Shown in pieces: positions 43,322 through 51,599 of a stretch of DNA of 64,000 bases. The stretch is from Streptomyces broussonetiae (GTDB lineage Bacteria; Actinomycetota; Actinomycetes; Streptomycetales; Streptomycetaceae). The translations under genes and the position numbers were made by a program. The stretch lies in contig NZ_CP047020.1 in assembly GCF_009796285.1 (NCBI RefSeq), forward strand, positions 6,882,001 through 6,946,000, written 5' to 3'. Below the pieces are notes generated by a model, which was not told where the DNA came from, ran no database searches, and saw nothing but the letters and a program-made list of their open reading frames with translations. The first letter of the stretch is position 1. Each line of letters begins with the position of its first letter.

Positions 43322-45780
43322 AACACCGGCCCCGCGACCACCGCCACCGTCTTCGGCAGCGACGTGCCCGAGCCGTCGCGGCGCGGGTCCAGCTCCGGCA
43401 GCTCGGCCGGGGTGCCGGTCTTCTGGGCCGCGCGCGCGGGAACGGGCCCTGCCCAGCCCAGCGACAGGCAGTCCTCGCCCTTGAGGAACCGCTGGCAGCG
43501 CACGCCGCCCGTGGCCCGGCCCTTGCGCGGGTACTGGTCGAACGGGGTCAACTTCGCCGTCGTCTGCACCGAGTCGTCCAGCGTGCCGCGCGAGCCCGCC
43601 ACCGTGAACACCACCGCGTCGGCGGCCGGATCGACCGCCGTGAAGGAGATCACCTTTGCGCCGTCGGTGAGCTTGATGCCCGCCATACCGCCCGCCGGAC
43701 GGCCCTGCGGGCGCACGATGGAGGCCTGGAAGCGCAGCAGCTGTGCGTCGTCGGTGATGAAGACGAGGTCCTCCTCGCCGGTGCGCAGCTCCACCGCGCC
43801 GACGATCCGGTCGCCCTCCTTGAGGGTGATGACCTCCAGCTCCTCCTTGTTGGAGGGGTAGTCGGGCACCACGCGCTTGACCACACCCTGCTCGGTGCCG
43901 AGCGCCAGACCCGGTGACGACTCGTCCAGCGTGGTCAGGCAGACCACCGTCTCGTCGTCCTCCAGGGAGACGAACTCCGCGAGCGGGGCGCCCCCGGAGA
44001 GGTTCGGCGCGGTCGCCGTCGGCGGCAGCTGGGGCAGGTCGACGACGTTGATCCGCAGCAGCCGGCCCGCCGAGGTCACCGCTCCGACCTCGCCGCGCGC
44101 GGTCGCCTGGACCGCCGAGACGATCACGTCGTGCTTGACGCGCTTGGCCTCGGCCTCCTCCTCCGGGAACGGCTCGTCGGTCGCCGTACGGGCGAGCAGG
44201 CCGGTCGAGGACATCAGCACCCGGCACGGGTCGTCGGCCACCTGCAGCGGCACGGCCGCCACCTGGGCGCCCGCGGACTCCAGCAGGACCGTACGCCGGT
44301 CGGTGCCGAACTTCTTCGCCACTGCGGCCAGTTCGGCCGAGACCAGCTTGCGCAGCTCCGCGTCGGACTCCAGGATCCGGGTCAGCTCCGCGATCTCCGC
44401 GGTGAGCTTCTCCTTCTCCGCCTCCAGCTCGATGCGGTCGTACTTGGTGAGCCGGCGCAGCGGCGTGTCGAGGATGTACTGGGTCTGGATCTCGCTCAGC
44501 GAGAAGCGCTCCATCAGGCGCTCCTTGGCCTGCGCGGAGTTGTCGCTGGAGCGGATCAGCCGGATGACCTCGTCGATGTCGACCAGCGCGGTCAGCAGGC
44601 CCTCGACCAGGTGCAGCCGGTCGCGGCGCTTGGTACGGCGGAACTCGCTGCGGCGCCGGACCACGTCGAAGCGGTGGTCGAGGTAGACCTCCAGCAGCTC
44701 CTTCAGGCCCAGCGTGAGCGGCTGGCCGTCCACCAGCGCCACGTTGTTGATGCCGAAGGACTCCTCCATCGGGGTCAGCTTGTACAGCTGCTCCAGGACC
44801 GCCTCCGGCACGAAGCCGTTCTTGATCTCGATGACCAGGCGCAGGCCGTGCTCGCGGTCGGTGAGGTCCTTGACGTCGGCGATGCCCTGGATCTTCTTCG
44901 CGTTGACCAGGTCCTTGATCTTGGCGATGACCTTCTCGGGGCCGACCGTGAAGGGCAGTTCGGTGATGACCAGGCCCTTGCGGCGGGCCGTCACCGTCTC
45001 CACCGACACCGTGGCACGGATCCTGAAGGTGCCGCGGCCAGTCGCGTACGCGTCCCGGACGCCGTCCAGGCCGACGATCCGGCCGCCCGTGGGCAGGTCG
45101 GGGCCCGGGACGTGCCTCATCAGCGCTTCCAGGTCGGCGTTCGGGTACCGGATCAGGTGGCGGGCGGCCGCGATCACCTCGCCGAGGTTGTGCGGCGGCA
45201 TGTTCGTCGCCATGCCGACCGCGATGCCCGAGGAGCCGTTGACCAGCAGGTTCGGGAAGGCGGCCGGCAGGGCCACCGGCTCCTGCTCCTGGCCGTCGTA
45301 GTTGGGCGTGAAGTCGACCGTGTCCTCGTCGATCGACTCGGTCATCAGGCTCGTCGCCTCGGCCTGCCGGCACTCGGTGTACCGCATGGCGGCCGGCGGG
45401 TCGTCGTTGCCCAGTGAGCCGAAGTTGCCGTGGCCGTCGACGAGCGGCATGCGCATGGAGAACGGCTGGGCCATGCGCACCAGCGCGTCGTAGATCGACG
45501 CGTCGCCGTGCGGATGCAGCTTGCCCATGACCTCGCCGACGACACGCGCGCACTTCACATAGGCGCGGTCGGGGCGCAGGCCCATTTCGTTCATCTGGTA
45601 CACGATCCGGCGGTGCACCGGCTTGAGGCCGTCGCGGGCGTCCGGCAGGGCGCGCGAATAGATGACCGAGTACGCGTACTCGAGGTAGGAGCCACGCATC
45701 TCGTCCACGACGTCGATGTCGAGGATTCTCTCCTCGTACGAGTCGTCTGGCGGCGGGGTCTTCGTGCTGCGGCGGGCCAT
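43318..45780 (-). CDS. parC: DNA topoisomerase IV subunit A
   Basis: 820 aa. The DNA-cutting subunit of topoisomerase IV. The active-site tyrosine is Tyr134 (AAMRYTECR). The quinolone-determining region reads HPHGDASIYDAL: Ala94 stands where E. coli GyrA has the drug-binding Ser83, as in mycobacterial GyrA. A coiled region (YDRIELEAEKEKLTAEIAEL) leads to a C-terminal beta-pinwheel of repeated blades; there is no clear GyrA box, consistent with ParC. ATG 45780 has AAGGAG upstream. Its partner is parE at 24578. The stop shares CTAG with the convergent CobW-like gene. Confidence 0.93.
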   Translation of the reverse strand: MARRSTKTPPPDDSYEERILDIDVVDEMRGSYLEYAYSVIYSRALPDARDGLKPVHRRIVYQMNEMGLRPDRAYVKCARVVGEVMGKLHPHGDASIYDALVRMAQPFSMRMPLVDGHGNFGSLGNDDPPAAMRYTECRQAEATSLMTESIDEDTVDFTPNYDGQEQEPVALPAAFPNLLVNGSSGIAVGMATNMPPHNLGEVIAAARHLIRYPNADLEALMRHVPGPDLPTGGRIVGLDGVRDAYATGRGTFRIRATVSVETVTARRKGLVITELPFTVGPEKVIAKIKDLVNAKKIQGIADVKDLTDREHGLRLVIEIKNGFVPEAVLEQLYKLTPMEESFGINNVALVDGQPLTLGLKELLEVYLDHRFDVVRRRSEFRRTKRRDRLHLVEGLLTALVDIDEVIRLIRSSDNSAQAKERLMERFSLSEIQTQYILDTPLRRLTKYDRIELEAEKEKLTAEIAELTRILESDAELRKLVSAELAAVAKKFGTDRRTVLLESAGAQVAAVPLQVADDPCRVLMSSTGLLARTATDEPFPEEEAEAKRVKHDVIVSAVQATARGEVGAVTSAGRLLRINVVDLPQLPPTATAPNLSGGAPLAEFVSLEDDETVVCLTTLDESSPGLALGTEQGVVKRVVPDYPSNKEELEVITLKEGDRIVGAVELRTGEEDLVFITDDAQLLRFQASIVRPQGRPAGGMAGIKLTDGAKVISFTAVDPAADAVVFTVAGSRGTLDDSVQTTAKLTPFDQYPRKGRATGGVRCQRFLKGEDCLSLGWAGPVPARAAQKTGTPAELPELDPRRDGSGTSLPKTVAVVAGPVF

Positions 45781-46070
45781 CGCTGCCGGCTCCTTGCTGA
45801 AGCGATTGACTGATCTGACGCCGACCATTGTGGACCGCGGCACCGACAACCCGTGCCACGACCCGGTGTGCACGGCCTCGCGCACCTCAGGAAGCGGCCC
45901 CTGCCCGGGCCGCGAGCCGCGGTGGGGCACGCCGCAGCGGATTGCGGGATCCGCTGTCGGCGTACGCCTCGCGGGAACTTCGCCGAGGTCCCGCGCGCTT
46001 TGCATACAGTGGCAGGAACGGCAGGAAAACCGCGGTTTGCACAACCGCCTCCGCTTGCGAAGGGACGTAC

Positions 46071-47465
46071 ATGCCCATGGGTCACACGACCACAGCCGAG
46101 GCAGGCTCCGGGGGCCTGACAGCGACTGAGCACCGGCTGGCCAACGGTCTGCGCGTGGTGCTCTCCGAGGACCACCTGACCCCGGTGGCGGCGGTCTGCC
46201 TCTGGTACGACGTCGGCTCCCGCCACGAAGTCAAGGGGCGTACCGGCCTGGCTCACCTTTTCGAGCACTTGATGTTCCAGGGTTCGGCACAGGTCAAGGG
46301 CAACGGTCACTTCGAGCTGGTGCAGGGCGCCGGCGGCTCGCTCAACGGCACCACCAGCTTCGAGCGCACCAACTACTTCGAGACCATGCCCGCCCATCAG
46401 CTGGAGCTGGCGCTCTGGCTGGAGGCCGACCGCATGGGCTCGTTGCTGGCCGCCCTGGACGACGAGTCCATGGAGAACCAGCGCGACGTCGTCAAGAACG
46501 AGCGCCGCCAGCGCTACGACAACGTCCCCTACGGCACCGCCTTCGAGAAGCTGACCGGGCTGTCGTACCCGGAGGGCCACCCCTACCACCACACGCCGAT
46601 CGGCTCGATGGCGGACCTGGACGCGGCCACCCTGGAGGACGCCCGCCAGTTCTTCCGCACGTACTACGCGCCGAACAACGCGGTGCTCTCCGTGGTCGGC
46701 GACATCGACCCCCGGCAGACCCTCGCCTGGATCGAGAAGTACTTCGGGTCGATCGCCTCCCACGACGGCAAGCCCGCGCCGCGCGACGGCTCCCTGCCGG
46801 AGATCATCGGCGAGCAGAAGCGCGAGGTCGTCGTCGAGGAGGTCCCGGCGCGCGCCCTGATGGCCGCCTACCGGCTGCCGCAGGACGGCACGCGCGCGTG
46901 CGACGCGGCCGACCTCGCCCTGACCGTCCTCGGCGGCGGCGAGTCCTCCCGCCTGTACAACCGCCTGGTGCGCCGTGACCGTACGGCCGTCGCGGCCGGC
47001 TTCGGCCTGCTGCGCCTCGCCGGCGCGCCCTCGATGGGCTGGCTGGACGTGAAGACCTCCGGCGACGTCGAGGTGCCGGTGATCGAGGCCGCCATCGACG
47101 AGGAGCTGGCCCGGTTCGCCGAGGAGGGCCCCACGCCGGAGGAAATGGAGCGCGCCCAGGCCCAGTTGGAGCGCGAGTGGCTGGACCGGCTCGGCACGGT
47201 CTCCGGCCGTGCCGACGAACTGTGCCGGTTCGCCGTCCTGTTCGGCGACCCGCAGCTCGCCCTCACCGCCGTGAAGCGCGTCCTGGAGGTGACCGCGAAG
47301 GAGGTCCAGGAGGTCGCCAAGGCCCGTCTGCGGCCCGACAACCGCGCGGTGCTGGTCTACGAACCCAAGTCTCCGCAGGAGGCCCCGGACGCCGACGTGC
47401 CCGAGGACCCGGAGCAGGAAGCGACCGTAGAGGCCGGTAACGAGAACGAGGAGACGGCCAAGTGA
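46071..47465 (+). CDS. M16 family zinc peptidase, catalytic partner
   Basis: 464 aa. A pitrilysin/processing-peptidase type enzyme. The inverted zinc motif HLFEH (His62, Glu65, His66) and the distal zinc ligand Glu144 in VVKNERRQRYDN are present, together with the M16 core (LEDARQFFRTYYAPNNAVLS). The C-terminal domain is of the inactive type. It is coupled by a GTGA overlap to a second M16 gene that lacks the zinc motif, giving a heterodimer of catalytic and substrate-binding subunits. ATG 46071 has GAAGGGA 6 nt upstream. No signal peptide is seen, so it is probably cytoplasmic. Confidence 0.92.
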   Translation: MPMGHTTTAEAGSGGLTATEHRLANGLRVVLSEDHLTPVAAVCLWYDVGSRHEVKGRTGLAHLFEHLMFQGSAQVKGNGHFELVQGAGGSLNGTTSFERTNYFETMPAHQLELALWLEADRMGSLLAALDDESMENQRDVVKNERRQRYDNVPYGTAFEKLTGLSYPEGHPYHHTPIGSMADLDAATLEDARQFFRTYYAPNNAVLSVVGDIDPRQTLAWIEKYFGSIASHDGKPAPRDGSLPEIIGEQKREVVVEEVPARALMAAYRLPQDGTRACDAADLALTVLGGGESSRLYNRLVRRDRTAVAAGFGLLRLAGAPSMGWLDVKTSGDVEVPVIEAAIDEELARFAEEGPTPEEMERAQAQLEREWLDRLGTVSGRADELCRFAVLFGDPQLALTAVKRVLEVTAKEVQEVAKARLRPDNRAVLVYEPKSPQEAPDADVPEDPEQEATVEAGNENEETAK

Positions 47466-48850
47466 CCCAGCTCGCCACCATGGACTTCCACCCCCAGCCG
47501 CAGCCCGGCGAGGCCAGGCCGTGGGCGTTCCCGGCCCCGGAGCGCACCGGGCTCGACAACGGCCTGACCGTGCTGCGCTGCCATCGTCCCGGCCAGCAGG
47601 TCGTCGCCGTAGAGGTGCTGCTGGACGCCCCCCTGGACGCCGAGCCGGCCGGCCTGGACGGCGTTGCCACGATCATGGCGCGGGCCTTCTCCGAGGGCAC
47701 CGACAAGCACTCCGCCGAGGAGTTCGCCGCCGAGCTGGAGCGCGCGGGCGCCACGCTGGACGCGCATGCCGACCACCCCGGCGTCCGCCTCAGCCTGGAG
47801 GTTCCCGCCTCCCGCCTGGCCAAGGGCCTCGGCCTGCTCGCCGATGCCCTGCGCGCGCCCGCGTTCGCCGAGAGCGAGGTCGAGCGGCTGGTCCGCAACC
47901 GCCTGGACGAGATCCCGCACGAGCTGGCCAACCCCTCCCGCCGGGCCGCCAAGGAACTCTCCAAGGAGCTGTTCCCGTCGACCTCGCGCATGTCGCGCCC
48001 GCGCCAGGGCACCGAGGAGACGGTCGAGAAGATCGACGCGGCTGCCGTACGCGCCTTCTACGACCGCTACGTCCGCCCCGCCACGGGCACCGCGGTCGTG
48101 GTCGGCGACCTCACGGGCATCGACCTGGACGCCCTGCTCGGCGACACCCTGGGCGCCTGGAGCGGTACCCCGGGCGAGCCCCGGCCCGTGCCGCCGGTGA
48201 GCGCCGACGACACCGGCCGCGTGGTCATCGTGGACCGGCCCGGTGCCGTCCAGACGCAGCTGCTCATCGGCCGCGTCGGCCCCGACCGGCACGACCGCGT
48301 GTGGCCCGCCCAGGTGCTCGGCACCTACTGCCTCGGCGGCACCCTCACCTCCCGCCTGGACCGCGTCCTGCGCGAGGAGAAGGGCTACACCTACGGGGTG
48401 CGTTCCTTCGGGCAGGTCCTGCGGTCCGCCCCGGACGGCTCGGGTGCCTCGATGCTCGCCATCAGCGGCTCGGTGGACACGCCGAACACCGGTCCCGCGC
48501 TTCAGGACCTGTGGAAGGTGCTGCGCACCCTCGCGGCCGAGGGCCTGACCGACGCCGAGCGGGACGTGGCCGTGCAGAACCTCGTCGGGGTGGCACCGCT
48601 CAAGTACGAGACGGCGGCGGCCGTCGCGAGCACGCTGGCCGACCAGGTCGAGCAGCACCTGCCCGACGACTTCCAGGCGACGCTGTACCAGCAGCTGGCC
48701 GCGACGGGCACGGTGGAGGCCACGGCGGCCGTCGTGAACGCCTTCCCGGTGAACCGCCTGGTGACCGTCCTCGTCGGTGACGCCGCCCAGATCAAGGCGC
48801 CCGTGGAGGCGCTCGGTATCGGCGAGGTCACCGTCGTCGCCGCGGAGTGA
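47462..48850 (+). CDS. M16 family peptidase, non-catalytic partner
   Basis: 462 aa with the same fold as the upstream protein (DNGLTVLRCHRPGQQVVAVE, VRAFYDRYVRPATGTAVVVG). At the zinc-motif position it has no HxxEH (GLDGVATIMARAFSEGT). It retains the Arg/Tyr substrate-binding motif near the C-terminus (REEKGYTYGVRSF), as in the alpha subunit of mitochondrial processing peptidase. The GTG start overlaps the previous stop. It probably serves as the substrate-binding half of a heterodimer. A terminator follows at 48972. Confidence 0.92.
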   Translation: MTQLATMDFHPQPQPGEARPWAFPAPERTGLDNGLTVLRCHRPGQQVVAVEVLLDAPLDAEPAGLDGVATIMARAFSEGTDKHSAEEFAAELERAGATLDAHADHPGVRLSLEVPASRLAKGLGLLADALRAPAFAESEVERLVRNRLDEIPHELANPSRRAAKELSKELFPSTSRMSRPRQGTEETVEKIDAAAVRAFYDRYVRPATGTAVVVGDLTGIDLDALLGDTLGAWSGTPGEPRPVPPVSADDTGRVVIVDRPGAVQTQLLIGRVGPDRHDRVWPAQVLGTYCLGGTLTSRLDRVLREEKGYTYGVRSFGQVLRSAPDGSGASMLAISGSVDTPNTGPALQDLWKVLRTLAAEGLTDAERDVAVQNLVGVAPLKYETAAAVASTLADQVEQHLPDDFQATLYQQLAATGTVEATAAVVNAFPVNRLVTVLVGDAAQIKAPVEALGIGEVTVVAAE

Positions 48851-48878
48851 TGCGGTAACGCGCACAAGGCGTGTGCGG

Positions 48879-48938
48879 AACGCGTACGGGCGAAACGCGT
48901 AGAGGCACAACGCGCGCAAGCGGCACGCACGCGCGGGA
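48879..48938. repeat. Degenerate 15-bp tandem repeat downstream of the M16 pair
   Basis: AACGCG recurs with exact 15-bp spacing at 48879, 48894 and 48909, and in degenerate form at 48924 (CACGCA). A further AACGCG at 48857 is out of phase. It lies between the M16 stop and its terminator, outside any likely gene. Confidence 0.55.
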
Positions 48939-48971
48939 GAACGAGGCGCACACGCGCCACGCACGCGCGTG

Positions 48972-49006
48972 GGGCCCTGACGGCCTACGGGTCGTCAGGG
49001 CCCTTT
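48972..49006 (+). terminator. Terminator of the M16 peptidase operon
   Basis: GGGCCCTGACG (48972-48982) pairs with CGTCAGGGCCC (48993-49003) and is followed by TTT. Confidence 0.88.
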
Positions 49007-49169
49007 GCTGTTCCACTCCCTTCCCCAGATGCCCGATTTGAGGCGGAGGTTGCCCGTCTGCTCTGTGGGATGCGCTACAAAATTCCGGATCGGTTTGGGG
49101 ATTGACGGCGGGCCCGCCTAGCGTCGTCCGGGCTGTCCGTCAGGCAATACGCCGCACCCGCGGCACCGG

Positions 49170-49325
49170 GCAGTCATCGCCGAGTCCCCGTACGGCGCGA
49201 GTCAGGGGAGCCGGGGACCCAACCGCAGTCCCTGGGGTGAATCGGACCGCCCGCGCGCGAGCGAGGGGGTCCGTAGGAGACCTTCCTGCTCCGAACCCGT
49301 CAGCTAACCCGGTAGGCGAGAGGGA
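49170..49325 (+). ncRNA. c-di-AMP (ydaO/yuaA-type) riboswitch
   Basis: The leader of the M23 gene carries conserved ydaO blocks: GGGGAGCCGGGGACCCAA (49205-49222), TGGGGTGAATC (about 49233-49243), and CCGAACCCGTCAGCTAACCC with GGTAGGCG (49291-49318). In Streptomyces this class sits before cell wall hydrolase genes and lowers their expression when c-di-AMP binds. Edges are approximate. Confidence 0.88.
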
Positions 49326-49345
49326 AGGAAAGGACCAGCCACCTC

Positions 49346-50089
49346 ATGGCGTTCATGTGCGCCACCGGGAAGCACCGCAAGCCCGGCCGGGTCAAGCGCA
49401 CCACCGCTCAGGCGGCCGGCATCGCGGCCCTGACCACCACCGGCGTCATCGGCACCCTCGCGGCCGCCCCGGCGTTCGCCGCCGAGAACTCCGCCGAGCA
49501 GACCGGCCTCACCCCGGTGATCACCGTGGGTGACGACATCGCCGAGCACATCGATGAACAGGCCGCAGCCCAGAAGCAGGCCGCGGAGCAGAAGGTGGCC
49601 GAGCAGGTCGCGGCCAAGCGCGCCAAGGAGGTGCGCGAGGCCAAGGAGCGCGCCGCCCGCGAGGCCGAGCGCGAGCGCCTGAACCGCTTCGTCGCGCCGA
49701 TCTCGAACTCGTACGTCTCCACGGGCTACAAGGCCAGCAGCTCGCTGTGGTCCTCCGGCTCCCACACCGGTATCGACTTCCACGCGGCCAGCGGCACCGC
49801 CGTCCTGGCGGTCGGCTCCGGCACCGTCGTCTCCACGGGCTGGGGCGGTGCGTACGGAAACCAGATCGTGATCCGGATGGCCGACGGCATGTACACCCAG
49901 TACGGCCACCTGTCGTCCATCGGTGTCACGGTGGGCCAGCAGGTCACCCCTGGCCGGCAGATCGGCCTGTCCGGCGCGACCGGCAATGTCACCGGACCGC
50001 ACCTGCACTTCGAGGCCCGGACGACCCCCGACTACGGCTCGGACGTCGACCCCGTCGCCTATCTCCGCAAGCACGGCGTGAACGTCTGA
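49346..50089 (+). CDS. Secreted M23 (LytM-type) peptidoglycan endopeptidase
   Basis: 247 aa. A signal peptide with a long basic start (to about residue 48, GTLAAAPAFAAENS) is followed by a coiled coil rich in Ala, Glu, Lys and Arg (about 70-115). The C-terminal M23 domain has zinc ligands in SHTGIDF (His and Asp) and HLHFEA. It cuts peptide cross-bridges in the cell wall. The upstream c-di-AMP riboswitch ties its expression to c-di-AMP, as for other Streptomyces wall hydrolases. ATG 49346 follows an AAGGAAAGGA ribosome site; an in-frame ATG three codons later is possible. Confidence 0.93.
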   Translation: MAFMCATGKHRKPGRVKRTTAQAAGIAALTTTGVIGTLAAAPAFAAENSAEQTGLTPVITVGDDIAEHIDEQAAAQKQAAEQKVAEQVAAKRAKEVREAKERAAREAERERLNRFVAPISNSYVSTGYKASSSLWSSGSHTGIDFHAASGTAVLAVGSGTVVSTGWGGAYGNQIVIRMADGMYTQYGHLSSIGVTVGQQVTPGRQIGLSGATGNVTGPHLHFEARTTPDYGSDVDPVAYLRKHGVNV

Positions 50090-50113
50090 CGCATACGGCG
50101 AACGGCATCCAAG

Positions 50114-50139
50114 GCCCCGGCTCACCGAGCCGGGGCTTT
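50114..50139 (+). terminator. Terminator of the M23 peptidase gene
   Basis: GCCCCGGCTC-ACC-GAGCCGGGGC followed by TTTC, 24 nt after the stop codon. Confidence 0.88.
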
Positions 50140-50297
50140 CGACATTTTTCACGGTGCCCGGCGGATGTCCGCGTCGGTCGCTGGCCAAAAAATATCCATG
50201 GATTCCGGCCCGCCGTCGGAAATTCCGGCTCATTGCAATAGAGTCACGGAACACGCGTCCATCGTCGACGTCTCACGGGGATTAATGCGGAGGTGTC

Positions 50298-50984
50298 ATG
50301 CGCATTCCGGCGCACTCGGTATGCACGGCGATCCGGGACGACATCGTCGCCGGTGTCCACGAGCGCGGCGGCCGCCTGACCGAAGAAGTCCTGGCCCGCC
50401 GCTACGGCGTCTCGCGCGTCCCCGTCCGCGAGGCGCTGCGCACCCTGGAGGCGGAGGGCTTCGTGGTCACGCGCCGGCACGCGGGCGCGTGCGTGGCCGA
50501 GCCGACCGAGCACGAGGCGGCCGACCTGCTGGAGATGCGGCTGCTGCTGGAGCCGCTCGGGGCCGCCCGGGCCGCACAGCGGCGCACGGAGGCGCATCTG
50601 AAGGTGCTGCGGGGCCTGGTCAGACTGGGTCAGGAACGGGCCAGGCGGGGCGGCAGCGAGGATCTGCGCGCCCTGGGCGGCTGGTTCCACGAGACGCTCG
50701 TCCAGGCCTGTGGCAGCCCCTCGCTGACTTCGATGCTGACTCAGCTGCGCCACAAGATCGCCTGGATGTACACGGTCGAGGCGACGCCGAGTCCGGCCGA
50801 GTCGTGGGCGGAGCACGCCGCGATCGTGGACGCGGTGGCGCGCGGCGACGGTGAGCGCGCGCGGGCGCTCACCGCACTGCACGGCGAGCGCGCCACGGCC
50901 GCGCACCGGCTTCGCTTTCCCGGTTCCGGCGAGCGTGTGAGGACTTCGCAACACGCCGTAAACATGTCGAGCCTGCGGCATTAA
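50298..50984 (+). CDS. GntR family regulator (FCD/FadR subfamily)
   Basis: 228 aa. The N-terminal winged helix is complete (VCTAIRDDIVAGVHERGGRL, TEEVLARRYGVSRVPVREAL, EGFVVTRRHAGACVAEPT). The C-terminal helical FCD ligand domain ends SWAEHAAIVDAVARGDGERA, with the His-containing metal/ligand motif. ATG 50298 has GGAGG 5-6 nt upstream. The AT-rich 150 bp before the start probably contains its promoter and operator. It lies beside ptsH but converges on it, so direct control of ptsH is not implied. Ligand unknown. Confidence 0.9.
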   Translation: MRIPAHSVCTAIRDDIVAGVHERGGRLTEEVLARRYGVSRVPVREALRTLEAEGFVVTRRHAGACVAEPTEHEAADLLEMRLLLEPLGAARAAQRRTEAHLKVLRGLVRLGQERARRGGSEDLRALGGWFHETLVQACGSPSLTSMLTQLRHKIAWMYTVEATPSPAESWAEHAAIVDAVARGDGERARALTALHGERATAAHRLRFPGSGERVRTSQHAVNMSSLRH

Positions 50985-51078
50985 CACGGACGCCGTATAC
51001 AAAGAAGAGTAATTCGGTGGCGGTGTATTTCCACTGCCCGAATTTCGGTGTGCCCGCGCATTCGTAAAAGACCGCGCA

Positions 51079-51126
51079 AACGGCGAAGCCGCGCCGCCCC
51101 GAAAAGGGCGACGCGGCTTCGCCGTT
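51079..51126. terminator. Bidirectional terminator between gntR-type gene and ptsH
   Basis: A 15-bp perfect stem (AACGGCGAAGCCGCG, 51079-51093, with CGCGGCTTCGCCGTT, 51112-51126) plus an inner CGCCC/GGGCG stem. It lies 13 nt after the ptsH stop. Confidence 0.9.
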
Positions 51127-51139
51127 CTGTGCGTGGCGC

Positions 51140-51421
51140 TCAGACGGTCTCGGGCAGCTCCTCGAGGCCCTCGGCGACCAGCTTGGCCAGCCGGTCCAGG
51201 GCGGCGTCCGCGCCCTCGGCCTCGGAGGCGAGGACGATCTCCTCGCCCCCCTGGGCGCCCAGGCCCAGGACGGCCAGCATGGAGGCCGCGTTGACGGGGT
51301 TGCCGTCGGCCTTGGCGATCGTCACCGGGACGCCTGCGGCCGTGGCGGCTCGGACGAAGATGGAAGCGGGGCGGGCGTGGAGGCCCTCGGCCCAGCCGAC
51401 GTTGACGCGGCGCTCAGCCAT
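51140..51421 (-). CDS. ptsH: HPr phosphocarrier protein of the PTS
   Basis: A 93-aa phosphocarrier that takes phosphate from enzyme I on His15 (EGLHARPASIFVR) and passes it to sugar-specific EIIA proteins; in Streptomyces this serves mainly N-acetylglucosamine and fructose. A serine is present at the regulatory position (Ser47 in NAASMLAVL), though streptomycetes are generally thought not to use HPr kinase. The start is preceded by GAAGGG. A near-consensus DasR site lies 25-40 nt upstream, so expression is tied to amino sugar supply. No ptsI or crr is adjacent. Confidence 0.96.
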   Translation of the reverse strand: MAERRVNVGWAEGLHARPASIFVRAATAAGVPVTIAKADGNPVNAASMLAVLGLGAQGGEEIVLASEAEGADAALDRLAKLVAEGLEELPETV

Positions 51422-51445
51422 GTGTTGCTGCCCTTCGGTGTTCAG

Positions 51446-51461
51446 GGTTGTCTAGACCAGT
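51446..51461 (-). promoter_or_regulatory. DasR-responsive element (dre) upstream of ptsH
   Basis: On the minus strand ACTGGTCTAGACAACC matches 14 of 16 bases of the dre consensus ACTGGTCTAGACCACT. DasR control of ptsH by glucosamine-6-phosphate is established in S. coelicolor. Confidence 0.85.
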
Positions 51462-51586
51462 TTCCCATATCGCGAAGCATGCCCGGGAGCGGACCTTCGC
51501 CCCCTCCCGTGTGACGCCGGACCGCGGCCTCGATCCGGCTTCCGTCCCCCCACAGACTGCCTCGCGCCATTGTCGGACGCGAGCCG

Positions 51587-51592
51587 TACTCT
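51587..51592 (+). promoter_or_regulatory. Candidate -10 element (leaderless) of the GNAT/ligase fusion gene
   Basis: TACTCT lies 7 nt before the ATG at 51600. There is no purine-rich ribosome site except GGGG directly in the spacer. No -35 match at 17-18 bp. Confidence 0.35.
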
Positions 51593-51599
51593 GGGGCCC

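Noticed and set aside
41558..45859. 1433-codon open frame on the minus strand opposite the citrate synthase, CobW-like and overlapping parC genes
   Set aside because: Arg/Gly/Pro-rich translation with no family features. It lies in other frames of well supported genes; a known effect of high G+C.
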